Shown here: positions 26,106 to 37,300 of the stretch, one piece after another | Layout: every line of letters starts with the position of its first letter | Numbering within the stretch: the stretch's first letter is position 1 | Assembly: GCA_018881555.1 (NCBI GenBank) | Contig: JACAXG010000012.1 | Coordinates: forward strand, 7,552,087-7,616,086 | Direction: 5' to 3' | DNA: 64,000 nucleotides | Source of the DNA: Amblyornis subalaris | Taxonomy: Eukaryota; Chordata; Aves; Passeriformes; Ptilonorhynchidae | The notes under the pieces: model-generated | Databases searched by the model: none | The model's input: the letters and a program-made list of their open reading frames with translations, nothing else | What the model was told of the DNA's origin: nothing | Position numbers and translations under genes: made by a program

Positions 26106-29100
26106 AAGTGGCCAAGGAGGTGACCACGGGCATGGACTCCATAATTCATCCTAAGTTACTGTATCAGGCACTGCCTTGGCTCCATCAGGGCAGCCCGTTC
26201 CCAGCCCACTCCAGCGGTGTTGGAGCAAAGTGCCTGCGAGCAGTGCACCGTGCCCTGGCCAGCCCAACGCTGCCAGAAGGACCCTGTTCATGTGGGGCCG
26301 CCCTCAGTCCACAAGGGAAGCTCAGCCTTGGGCAGCGCCAGGCCCCACCTTGCCAAGTGCCAAACTACTCGAGTTCCTGCAGCCAGAGGCCATCAGGTCA
26401 GCAGGGAAAGGGGCTTTTCACAGCAAGGGGTAAGGGAAAAGACAAGGAAAGCGACAGGTAGGGGTCTTGAACCCCTGGGGCTCAGGAGGAGGAGGAGAGA
26501 ATAGCTGCTTGTAGCAAGGTTTTTGCAGCAGTGCATAGGAAGAGAGAAGGTGTGGGTGGGGACGGGGGGCCAGCAGCGCAGCAGAGCCAGAGCGCGGACA
26601 GGGTGATGAGGTACGTGTCTGGCTCTTTGCCCCACACAGCCTGGGCTTGCTCTGCAGCCAGAAAAGCATGTCCCCGGCCACAGGGACCTGTGCAACCAGA
26701 CCCAAGAGGGCTCTGAGTGCTTAGAGATCTGTCTCAAGGATTTTGTCACAGGGAAACCATGCAGTATTGCAACCTAGAGAGATATTATTTCCAAGTGTCC
26801 TTAATTCCTCAACTTTTGCCTTTTGGGAGTGTCACTAAACCATTAGGCCTTCTCTCCTCATCAGGAAAAGACTGTGACCTGGCCAAGGATTAAGCATAAG
26901 GATATCTTTGATGTCTTTTTGACACCTGTGGCATGCAACAGATTAAATCACATAGGTGATTTCCCAGGTATTAAATACCACCAGGAAGGTTTGTCCTGCT
27001 AGGAGTGTGTCTGGCTGGCAGGTAACAGCCCTGATGAGAAGCAGCATTTAATCCCAGCCCATTCTTCTTCTCTGCTGCTGATGCTGGTGAGAGCCTGGCA
27101 TAACCCTGAGGCACAGGGAGCACTTGCGGCTGCCTGAGTGGCCGGCAGGCTCTAGTGTTTGCATTCCCACCAGCCTCCACCCAGCAATGGGGCTGAGAAG
27201 CAGGGGAGAGGAGACAGCTCCATGATTCAGATAAAGAGTTGGACTCCCTGGGGCAGGGGCAGGCGCAGCTCTAAATCCAGTCAGGAGGAAGCATTGGTGG
27301 GAGGGAGAGAGGAAGAGGAATGCAACTGATTATGAAGCAAGGGTGTTTGATACTTGTTCCATTTCTTTCTGCCCTCTTCCCTAGTAATGTAGGAGGGAAA
27401 AACCTCTGGGGGGAGCATTGGATGTAAAGCTGAATGTCTCTCAGTACCCTCCAAAAATAAGGCACATTCCCCAAGGAAACTCCGCCTGTCATGTACGTGC
27501 TCTACACAGCCTTGTACTTCTCTCAGAGTGCTTTAGATGCTGTAGGATACTCAGCCAGGACTTGGCAACCACAGGATAGCCGATGGTGTTATAAAGGCCT
27601 GTTGAAAGAGAAGCAAAAACAAATTAAAATACTTTCCTTTCCCTCCTTGAAATATAACCCCTTGATACATTTGATCCAGCTGTAAGGAAACTAGTGTTTG
27701 CGACAGTGGCTTTATCAAGCCAGGCCACAATTAAGAACAGCTCTGAATATAAGCTACTGCCTTTGTAAATCACTCTCAACTAACCCTTCAAATGGCATCA
27801 CAGCACAGTGAACAGAACTTATTTACAGTATTTCATGAGCCAGGGCCAAATAAAATCTGGATGGAAACAGCTCCTGGGTTATTTATAGCCATTGAAGGAC
27901 CTGCGCAATTGTCTCCCTGTAACCTGAGTCTTTCCTTAAAAGCTCCCCTTGACTGCATCAGCTCCACTCAGTTGAGGCAGACAGATCAAACGAACACCTT
28001 CTNAGCTGTTAATCTTACCCAACAGGTTATTAAATGATGCTTCTGCTCAGTAAGCAGAAGTCAGTAGAGAGCTTCTTCCAATCAAGAAAACAAAAGTGCT
28101 ATAAGTATAATATATGGATACATCCTACAGGTAAGGAGCTAAGGAGGAATAGTAATGTGACCTAGCTCGGGGAACAAGACCAAAAAGTATTACAGAGCAT
28201 CTCATCAATCTCTGGTGCCATTGTTCAGGGAGAAAATTGCCATTTGCTGGTTTAATATCTGATAGAGGTACGGTATTTTCAAAAGTATAATGTGTAACTA
28301 CAGTATATATAGTCAGCTTTTCTGCAGTGTAAAATGTATGATTTTAGCACCATATTGTGGAAAAATATGTACCGTGCAGAATTCACGAGGTGCTACAACT
28401 GACGGTTGAAAATACACACTTGCAAAATCCAAAAGAGCCGTTAAGTAACAAGTTGTTCTTTTCCCCATATGTCCATATGTTTGGGAAAATTATGAGTCTG
28501 AAATGCTCTTGACACGTAATTGCCTCACACTCCCTCATCCAAAATGTGCCAGTCCAGCAGCAGAGTTACTGACGTAGTGGGTGTGAAGGAGGAGTTGGGT
28601 TTGCCACAGGAGCGGCCCTGAGTATGCGTGTGAACAGGAATCGAGACTGGGGGAGAGAGGCCTGTGCTCACGTGAAGCTGAAGCTTTGATTTCCCGAGCT
28701 GGTGGCATGCAGCCTGCATTTCTGGCTCTGGCACAGGGCCAGCCAGACCCAGCAGTTGAAAGATTAAGAGATAGAAAAAGAGCCTGTGGATTTTCTGAGT
28801 GACCACCCACTAGTGAGCCATGATCTTGGCCTGCGAGCCGACATTACCACTGTGATATATTATGATGCAGAAGTCTCTAGGCATCCCTCGAATGCATAAA
28901 TATCAATTGCCCTTTGGGGGGAAAAAAGGGGGAAACTAAGCACAGAAAAGAAAAAAAAGGCTTCTGCCTTGAAAAAGTGCATACAGCCCTGAATTCCAAT
29001 TCACTCCAGCTTCCTGATCTAGAAATAGCTTCACATGCTGGCTAATTTTTTTACAGATGAATTGTGCTACCTCTTCCTCCCAGCCATCACAGATTTGTTT

Positions 29101-29522
29101 ATCAGAGAGTTAGTGCTGTGAGTGAATCCTACTGACTGCTCTGCCAGGGCCACATCCTGACACTCTGCTCTGAGCAGGGGCTGCTTTGCACTTTCAAAAG
29201 GCCCCACACCTGTGCTCTCCNTCACAGTTTTTCTGCAGGGTTCTTAAGCCTTACATACAAAATCAGAAGTGCTATTCACTATCTCTGTATAGAAGAGAAG
29301 GTTTTGTAAGACACTATTCTGTTACTGTGAGGGGGAGAGAGGTACTTGTGATCCTAACAATACCTGTGTGTGTAAGTGAAACTGATTTAAAAATCGTGTG
29401 TGATTGTTTTGGGGGAGAAATTTGACACGTAATTTGAGAGGGTTTTTCTAGTACCACATCAAAGATTTTGATCTTTTGTTACATATTACTATATAAATTT
29501 TACCTGTTTTATTTTGCATTAA

Positions 29523-29528
29523 AATAAA
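29523..29528 (+). terminator. PARD3B: AATAAA poly(A) signal, likely PARD3B 3' end
   Basis: A canonical hexamer sits in an AT-rich setting (TTTTATTTTGCATTAAAATAAAGG). It is followed within 30 bases by TATGTGATCATGTATTTTTA, a suitable U/GU-rich downstream element, so cleavage would fall near 29540-29550. It is the best-formed hexamer with a downstream element between the PARD3B stop and the NRP2 promoter. Confidence 0.55.
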
Positions 29529-29545
29529 GGCTTTAAGACTATATG

Positions 29546-32500
29546 TGATCATGTATTTTTACATACAGTCTTTCCCTTCTCTGTGTCTACAAAGTCATCC
29601 TCAGCTGTGGATGTGATTTGGTATTAGAAGATGATGCATGATCAAGCTGGATCAGAATTGGTAAGGTGATTTTTTTAACAAAAACATAAAAACACAACAG
29701 CCATGCACTGCTTTGTAGGAAAAAAAAGCATCCCAGGGCTTAATTTGATTCCCTCTCAAATCTGCATTGTCTTCAGTTGTATCTCCTGAATCCTGATTCT
29801 GTACCCCAGGATTGAAAGGAGAAGCAAGAGAAAAGTCCCTTGCCATCTCAGAGAATTTCAGTTTAGGCAGCTGCATATTCATTGCTGAAGTTCCCCAGAC
29901 AGTTTCACCTCAACCTGGAGGTAGCAGCTGAGGTGTTCTGCAGCCTGTAGCAGGTGCCAGGTCCAACCAGCTGAGAGGGCTGGAGACTCATGCCAGAGAT
30001 TTAGGACTCCTTGGAAGTTCTGCACAGGTACTTCACTTGAGGTACNTTGGTCATTTCATTGAAGCTGTGACTCTATTTTTCACAGATTGTGCACAAGCAT
30101 AGATCTTTGTAGGATTAAAGCTATGGGTTGCACTGAGATTCAGGCGAGAGTGTTACGCTAGATGGAGTAATTTTCAAAATAGTGGATACTTAAGTGAAAA
30201 GTCATTAGTACAGGGAAGAGGAATAATGAAGCCTTCCTGAGAGGTAAATTTTGGTTTACTACAAAGAAAAAGTAAAGAGTAAAAGAACAAAATAGAGGGA
30301 CAGAAATGTGCAGGTTTACAACATAAGGTATAATAGAAATTGCAGTAATGGTTCAATAAAAATACATGTGTACTGCACTCCAAAACATTTTGAATGCAGG
30401 TCTTGGTATTTATGGCCAAGACAGTTCATGGACAACCATCAGTCAATTTTAGCATGTATTAAATTATAATCCACATAGGTGCCAATTTTAGAAGCAATCA
30501 GGTCATAACTTGCACTCACAGCTAAAAAGTGTACAAATAAAAATGGTACCTCAGTTTCTCCTACTGGAGCTGTACAAAGAGTAGCAAAAGACAAAGTAGG
30601 AGTGTATTTTAAGAGCTGGAAACTCAGTGACCACAGTTTCAGATGGTGGTCCTTCTGCCTTGGAGTGGTATTCCATGATTTCCCCACAAAGTACTCACTT
30701 TGCTGGGAGCTGGGCTCAAGTTAAAATCTATTTTGCAGTTGCTGCTCTGTCTGCGCAAAGAAGTATGTGGAGCCATTTGACTGTTAATTAATTTTAATGA
30801 CCCAGACTGCACCCTCATGAGACCTGTATCCTGCTGTAAGCGGAGTGGGATGTAGTGCCTTTCCACATGGAGGGTGTCGGAGCTGGGTTACCCCACAGAA
30901 GTGCAGTGATCTGCTGCAACGTGCTCTACCTGGGATAGAGCATCACAGCCTCTCAGGTGTGAGGAACGTGGCAGCTGTGCTGCTTGGGAGGCTCTCGGGA
31001 AGCAAAATACCATTATCAAGATTGGAGTGGAGCTGAGCTACTCCTGCAGCCTCCCACAAGGTGTGCTGGGGGGTTTCTAATCAGTCCCAGAGGCTTCTGG
31101 TTCAAAGGATCTGGAGGTCTCCTAAGGAGATTGCTCAAACTCCCTTTGCTTTGTGTGCTCATCCCTGGAGAGAAGGTATGGAGGCACTGAGGCATGCCTT
31201 GGGAAAGGGTGGAAACAAGTAAGACTGAGAAGGGATCCTAATTCCTGAGTGTGGGATCTGCTCCACGAAGGATGTCTTGGCTGATGGTTTTCTCAGTGGG
31301 CTGGATGGTAGTGATCTGATACAGGCAAGCAGAGAGACAGGATTGCTCTGGGGGTGAGGGGGCAGAGAGTGGGAAATGACAAGGAGAGACAACTGGAGCA
31401 AAGGAGAAGGGATGAGAAATTAATTCAAATAGGTTGGGATAGGGAAAGGGGGGTGGGAGGCATCAGACCTGAACAGGAAATAAGTGGAAGAAGAGGGGAT
31501 TGTCCCCAATGTGGGAAGTTCACAAATCAACAAGAAAGGTGGAATTTTGTGGTAACACTGACTGCTGCTCCCCAATTTCCATTTTGCATCCCAGACTTGT
31601 GACATCCCTCCGCTGTGTCCAGAGTCAAGACCAGTTTGCAGCATAAAGTTGCCTCTGCCTGAGGGAGGAAGCAGAAGGGCAAGTAGGAATTATGAGGAAA
31701 CCCATCAACCTATATGGGGAGACACCCCTCACACCTCACTGCCCCCTCCCTAGATCACATGTTGGCACCCAGATCTCACAGCCTGTTACACGCACACCTC
31801 CCTTCACCTCCCTGAGTACCACCGACACCACAAAGTCTGCTTTTCTAACTGCTTCTTTCATCCAGTGGTTCCCCCTGATCTCTGATGTCTCCAAAGCCAC
31901 ATGGACCTTCAACACAACTTTTGCCTTCACTGCTGAGAAGCCTGGTGCCATGTGTGAGCAAAAGTAACCAACAACAGTAATTCTCGTGGCACCTGAAAGC
32001 GATACAAAGTATGTGGCCCTCAGGGCCAGTGTCCACCTGGTGTGGGCTGGGGCTGTGCTGTTGTTACAGACAGGGATGAGTCACTGCTGAATCAGTGCTT
32101 TGTGGAATTAGATTGCAAGAAAGATTTCATCTCCACTGCCTTTTTGCTTGTCTAGAACAAGCCTTTGACATGTGCAAAAGCTGTTTTATTGCTGGCCTTG
32201 TACAAAAATCCAAACCAGTTTCAAGGGCCAAAAAGGTGATTATAGTCTTTAAAACAGAATTAATTCTCAAACAGTTCCCAAAATATGCCTGACAAACTAA
32301 CTCAAGCCAGACGAGTTGGCTGTGCTTATGGTAAAAGGAAACCTCTCTGCAGAGGAAACAGCCCTGCTTCGCTTTTCCAGGAGAATATCTGCATCTGAAA
32401 GAAAATAATTTATTGGGAAACATGTACAGTAGAGTAAAATAGCAAAATAAGACATTTAATGGGGCTTCTATATAAAACTGTGCCCTTTGCCTCCAGTGGG

Positions 32501-35500
32501 TAATGAATAAAAATTATATAAAGAAGCAATGAACATTCAGTGTTTTATATTTAAAATACATTTGTGTGGAAAACAGTGTGGCATAGAAACAGGACTGAAG
32601 GGTTCACCAAGATAATGCCAGAAGTTGTGAGATGTTAGCAGCTTTGTCGTGTAAGTTTCAAGGTGTAAGTTTTTAATTTTCTCTTATGAATCACAGAAGC
32701 GGTCGTGAAAACTGTCATTAAAATTAATTGCAAGAAAAGTAAACTTACATTAAAACCTACCCCATTCTTCTCTGAATTCTTGGTACTGATTAGGGAGAAG
32801 TGTCTGCTTCTCTGCCAAAACCTTACCTACACAATCTGATTTAGTCTCTAGGCTGTATTAAACTGGAGTTTTCATACATCACATCCTTCCATCCAGAGTA
32901 TAAAGGAAAAAAAAAAAACACTAAAAAATTGCAGCCTAGATTTTCAAACCAGCAAGCTGCAATGTTAAGAGGTTTAATTTGCCATAATTTTTCTAGGAAT
33001 GAAAAGAGAAGAAAAAATAGAGCAAATATGAAGAAACTAATTTATAAGTAAATAAAAATAAACCAGCTCTCCCTTCCTCCTAGGTATAATATGCATATCT
33101 ATATATATATGTATACACACACACACTTAGGTATTGCTTCTTTTGATCTAAAAGCAAGTTTACTTTTCCAGCTTATTTCTAGCCATTCCGTCTCTCTGAA
33201 GGAGTCAGTAGTTACGGCAATGTATGCACGTAAGGAAAGCAGTATAGATGGTGACCAACTGGTTTGTGAGTGGATGGATGTGCAGAACCACTGAGCCAAC
33301 AAGCAAAATGAGGAGGAAGCTCTCAGACAGAGCAGCATTTCCACATGCTGCATGTCGCTGCAATGCCTGCATCCCTGTAAGTGACAATTTGCAGAGGTGG
33401 ACTGAGTTTGCAGGGTAGTCCCTGCCCCAGCTGTAGAAAGATGTGCAAGGCTGCTGCAGTGGGTGAGGTCTCCTGGGCAGGCACCGGGGCCGTGGTGCAA
33501 TGGCAGCCACTCACTGGCTCGGCCAGGATGGGGAGGGTGGGTGGCACCTCTAGGGAGATTGGAACTAGAGCATGAGTTAGAATAGTCATGAGGCTGCTCT
33601 CAAGAGTGAAGCTGCCTGACAACCTACGGGTTATTTCGGCAAGCAGAGGAAGTCAAAGGCACTCTAACTGTGCTCAGTTTCCAGCTCTGTATTCACATTT
33701 CGCCAAATTAATCACAACTAATTCGGTTAGTGGAGTGTTAGGTTCAAGGAGGTGTTTCTGATCTGTTCACAGAGGCACATGCACACATCCTCCTCACCAC
33801 GGAGAATGTCCTTCCTTGCTTCCCTCTTTCTTTGTTCCTCTCTCTCCTCTGTCGAAAATAAGCCCTCCAGACCAGTCATTTTTTGTTTATATATAACAAG
33901 AGGACAGTAAGGCCTCAGTCCAACATGCATTTAATGCAGTTATGCAGCCAGACTCCCCCTCCTGCCCCATCCCTCCCTTCTAGCTCTTGGTCCCATCCCA
34001 TCCCCATGTCCTTTCTCCTTTCCTAATTGTAGGGATTTTCATTGCTGTGAAAGGACAAGGGTATCTGAGCTTTTATTGAGAAAAAGACTGACTTGTTTTT
34101 TCTGTGGTGGGCTGTTTTTGACATGGATCATTTCCCAGCTCAGTTCGTCAAATTGCTTTGATGGCACAACAGAGTGGATGGAGCGGTGAGGGGAACAAGG
34201 CTGGGGGTGAGAATGAGTTGGAGAGTGGTTAGACTGCTGTTGCTACAAAACAGAAAAGAACGCTGAATTACAGCCAAAGCACANTGTATTTAGGGGCTTG
34301 GATTTGAAAAATCAAGCACTGTCTTCTGCAGCAGTTACATTCCTCTGCACGTTTACTTCTGGCCAAGTTTCCTGAGACCGAAGGCAGCATTCACGGAGTT
34401 TGAATTCCTAAGGCTCTCGCCTGTGGATTTTCTTCTGTNTTTAGGATTAGGAAAAGATGGGAAATCTTCAGGCATCACATAGGTTGTGGGTTTTCCCCTT
34501 CCTGGGATTACTTACACATGGAGGCAGTAGGGAGCCCTGGGACCCCTCTCTCCCCCTTGCAGATCGGAGGTAACACACACATCAATCACCTCGATGGTCT
34601 GGGATAGGGGTGCCAGGGAGGGAGAGCAGTCATGGGCTCAAGTTATGCAGGGCACGCTGAGGTTCCCACCTACTCAGGCTTCCTTGGCTCACGATGGCTG
34701 CTCACAAAGATTCCTGTGAGATGGGGACAGGGGACAGCAAGGGTGCAACCAGCAGGCCCCAAAGCGTGGTCATGGTGTTCACTGTCACAGCCCCAACTCT
34801 ATCACAGTGGGTCTTCTGTAGAACTTTTTTGTCTTGCTGGCAGGGGCTGGCTCGGGGACGCCAGCAAATGATTCAAGTCACCCTGCAACATGGCTTGTAT
34901 CAGTCATGGGTTTGGCCAGCAGCAGTGACATTTGGCTGATGCTCCCCGAGCCTCAGAGATGAGAGAGGAGCCTGTCTGCCAGCTGAGTTTCAGGTCCTCC
35001 CTGGCCCTGCAAACTCTGGGAGAACAATAGGAGCCCTTGGCCCACAGGGGTAGTTGTTTGGGGCAGTGTTTCAAGGAGTGTAGCTTTTGTTTTGGCTGTT
35101 TGGTTACATGTCTCCNCTTGGATGTTTATGCTGAACAAACGGCACTTGTTCTCTCACCAACTTCAATGAGGTTGAGTCCAGCTGGATTTGTGCTTTAGGT
35201 GTAGGGAGCCAACAATACCCCCATCAGCAGCCCCATCATGAGAGAGCCTGGGGACAACACTGGCCTGGGCACACCGTGCTGTGCATGTGCTCTCAGGAGC
35301 AGGAATGAAAACACAATTTGCAAACAGCCTCTCTGGAGTGGGTCTGGGTACCGACCCCAGAGGGCAGCTCTCCGGGCTCTCTGCATTGGGGAATGCTTTG
35401 ATGCTTTGTGTGCCCACGATGTTCAGGTTTATCCTCTAGCTGCCAAGTAACCTGCTTGTCTGATTTAATTTGCTAAGCCTTTTTATTTTTAAGAAATCCT

Positions 35501-36100
35501 TTATTTATTTAAAAACGCCACATTTCCAATTAGGTCACTCTACTCCTTTCTTGCCCTTCTCCCACACGTCCTATAGCCAGAGCCTCAGCTCACAAGCCAG
35601 AACGCCTGTCGGGGTGAAAATATAAAATAGGCCCAACAGCTGCCAAGCACANACAGGCACATTGAGTGGGTGCCTGTACAAGGCAGGCAGGCTCCGGATA
35701 CAGTGATTCAGCTNCAGGCAGACAAATGTGCAGACTCCTGCCACCGTGTGTGTGCAGGGGAGGGCAGTGGGGTTGCCAGGGGCTGCGTGCTGGGGTCCCA
35801 AGCCCCATAGAGCTTTTGTGCCAGCACTGGCAGATTATTAAGCAGGGCATGGGCTCNGTTTACTTTTACCCCTGCTGTCAGCCTTCACAAGCCAAGATGT
35901 TTTAAGTTGTCGTTATCCTCAAATTAATAAATTCTGCTCTGTGACAGTGTAAACACAGGAAAAGAACTCGACAAAAAAAANCACCCAAAAAATTCAGGCT
36001 GGTGCTGTGCAGTCAGGACATTTCTTTTCCTGACAGGATATGGGATCAGAGTTTAAAAATATGCATTATGAAATGTGTGTTTGGGGGCAAGGGAGTCAGT
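29546..36100. other. Intergenic DNA, no gene recognised
   Basis: This lies between the probable PARD3B 3' end and the mid-intergenic region. Open frames are short and overlap on both strands. The notable content is as follows. A purine-rich stretch runs from about 31330 to 31500, and a C-rich stretch from about 31725 to 31950. An AT-rich segment at 32430-32760 looks evolutionarily constrained, with several TATATAAA/AATTAATT words. A TA/CA microsatellite is at 33099-33126. Another AT-rich block at 35455-35535 (TTTAATTTGCTAAGCC, TTTATTTATTTAAAAACGCC) also looks like a conserved element. None of these is demonstrated to be functional. Confidence 0.6.
33099..33126. repeat. Compound TA/CA microsatellite
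   Basis: About six TA units pass through GTATA into about seven CA units. Compound TA-CA arrays are typical polymorphic microsatellites. This one is intergenic between PARD3B and NRP2. Confidence 0.85.
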
Positions 36101-37300
36101 ACACAAATTAAGCACATTGTAGACTGAGCAGGAGAGCCTGTGAGATGAAACAGTTTAGCAGCAGGTCCCTGCGGTGTCCCCCAAGCCAGGGTGCAGGTGA
36201 GCAAGGTGGCACTGCAGGGCTGGCTGAGGTGACGGCCGATCCTGGCTCCACACCCATGGGGTCACCGGCAGCGAAGGGGCGAGGGCAGCGGAGCCGCCAT
36301 CCAGTCACGGCCCCAGGCAGAGCTGCTGCCCCGCAGGAGGGGGCACAGACAGGGGCCAGCCGGCCTCACGGGCACCCCCACCATAGTGAATGCGATGGCC
36401 ATGAGCGAGCAGAGCTCCTGACCAGCTTCCTTCAGACTCGGGGAAGCAGGGTGGAATGGACTGGCATGTCATGCNGCACAGCCACTGTGGCATGGCAAGG
36501 AGAGCCTCCAGGCTCTTCAGCCAGCTTCCACAGAGGCAGGGGAAGCTCCATGGTTGTACCATCCTCTCCCTTTACTCATGTGTCCCAGGGACATGGTATC
36601 TGCCCCAAACGCAAACCTCCTCTTGGGATGCAGCTGGTTTTTTCTTCTGGTAGAGGTTGGTCATGGAGAGAGTAACCCTGGTGTGGATGCTTTTTTATTT
36701 TTGTCTGCTGGGGTCCCCTCCCTCAGAGGCACAGCACAGAGGACCGGCTGAGGGAGCGGCTGGATGCCCCACGCAGCCCCCCAGGCCACACCGGGAGAGA
36801 GGTGGGATCCAGGCAGCAGGCCTGCAAACAAAGCCAGGAAGCTGTTGCTGGTCAGGCATTTCAGGGGAGGGCATGATTTCCACAACAATAAACACATCTG
36901 ATTATTTGATTAGAGGGAAGATGAGGTCCCCAGGAGGAGGGCCTCACACACAAAAGACAAATAACTCGTGCCCCCGCTGGCAGTGACAGAGCAGGAAGAT
37001 GAGGGCAATGTCCTATTGAGGCTTTGATCAGGCAGGGTCAAGCATGCGAGCTGCTAACACGGCTGAAGACTGACTAGGAGGAGGGTCCCACTGCAGGATC
37101 ATGCCTGGCCCTCTCCCAGCCCTCCACTCCTCTTTTCTGCAGTCCTTCACCCCTGTCTAGGGAGCAATGTGGCAGCCTCACCAGGCAGATCCTGCCTCCC
37201 GACCTCTCCTGGCTCCAGCAAGGCCACGCCCGCTCCGAGCCCCATAGTGCCAGGCATCACAGCACATCCCTCTAGTTCTGCCACTTACTCATCTGCAGCT
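36101..37300. other. GC-rich intergenic segment, no gene recognised
   Basis: GC content rises here, and CpGs are moderately frequent at 36160-36430 (about fourteen by eye), below the density of a full CpG island. Open frames of 100-176 codons occur on both strands because stops are rare in GC-rich DNA, and none shows a domain, signal peptide or splice-compatible similarity. Nearby, 36870-36915 is an AT-rich patch (ACAATAAACACATC, GATTATTTGATTAG) with words resembling forkhead and homeodomain sites. It could be a weak regulatory region. Confidence 0.4.

Larger units (their letters stand above)
25228..29545 (+). other. PARD3B: Probable PARD3B 3' untranslated region
   Basis: Sequence after the PARD3B stop continues with no splice or promoter signature to a strong poly(A) signal at 29523-29528, giving a leader-to-tail distance of about 4.3 kb. 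Mammalian PARD3B transcripts also have multi-kilobase 3' UTRs. The first part (25.2-27.2 kb) is moderately GC-rich, especially 26.16-26.72 kb, where overlapping open frames are by-products of composition. The part from about 28.03 to 28.52 kb and the last 150 bases are AT-rich and look like conserved UTR sequence. ATTAAA at 26942-26947 and 28029-28034 are possible proximal poly(A) signals. The 3' end is inferred, and the real end could be nearer. Confidence 0.5.

Noticed and set aside
36145..36675. 176-codon plus-strand open frame in GC-rich intergenic DNA
   Set aside because: Overlapping frames are open on both strands because stops are rare in this GC-rich stretch, it contains an N, and no similarity is recognisable.
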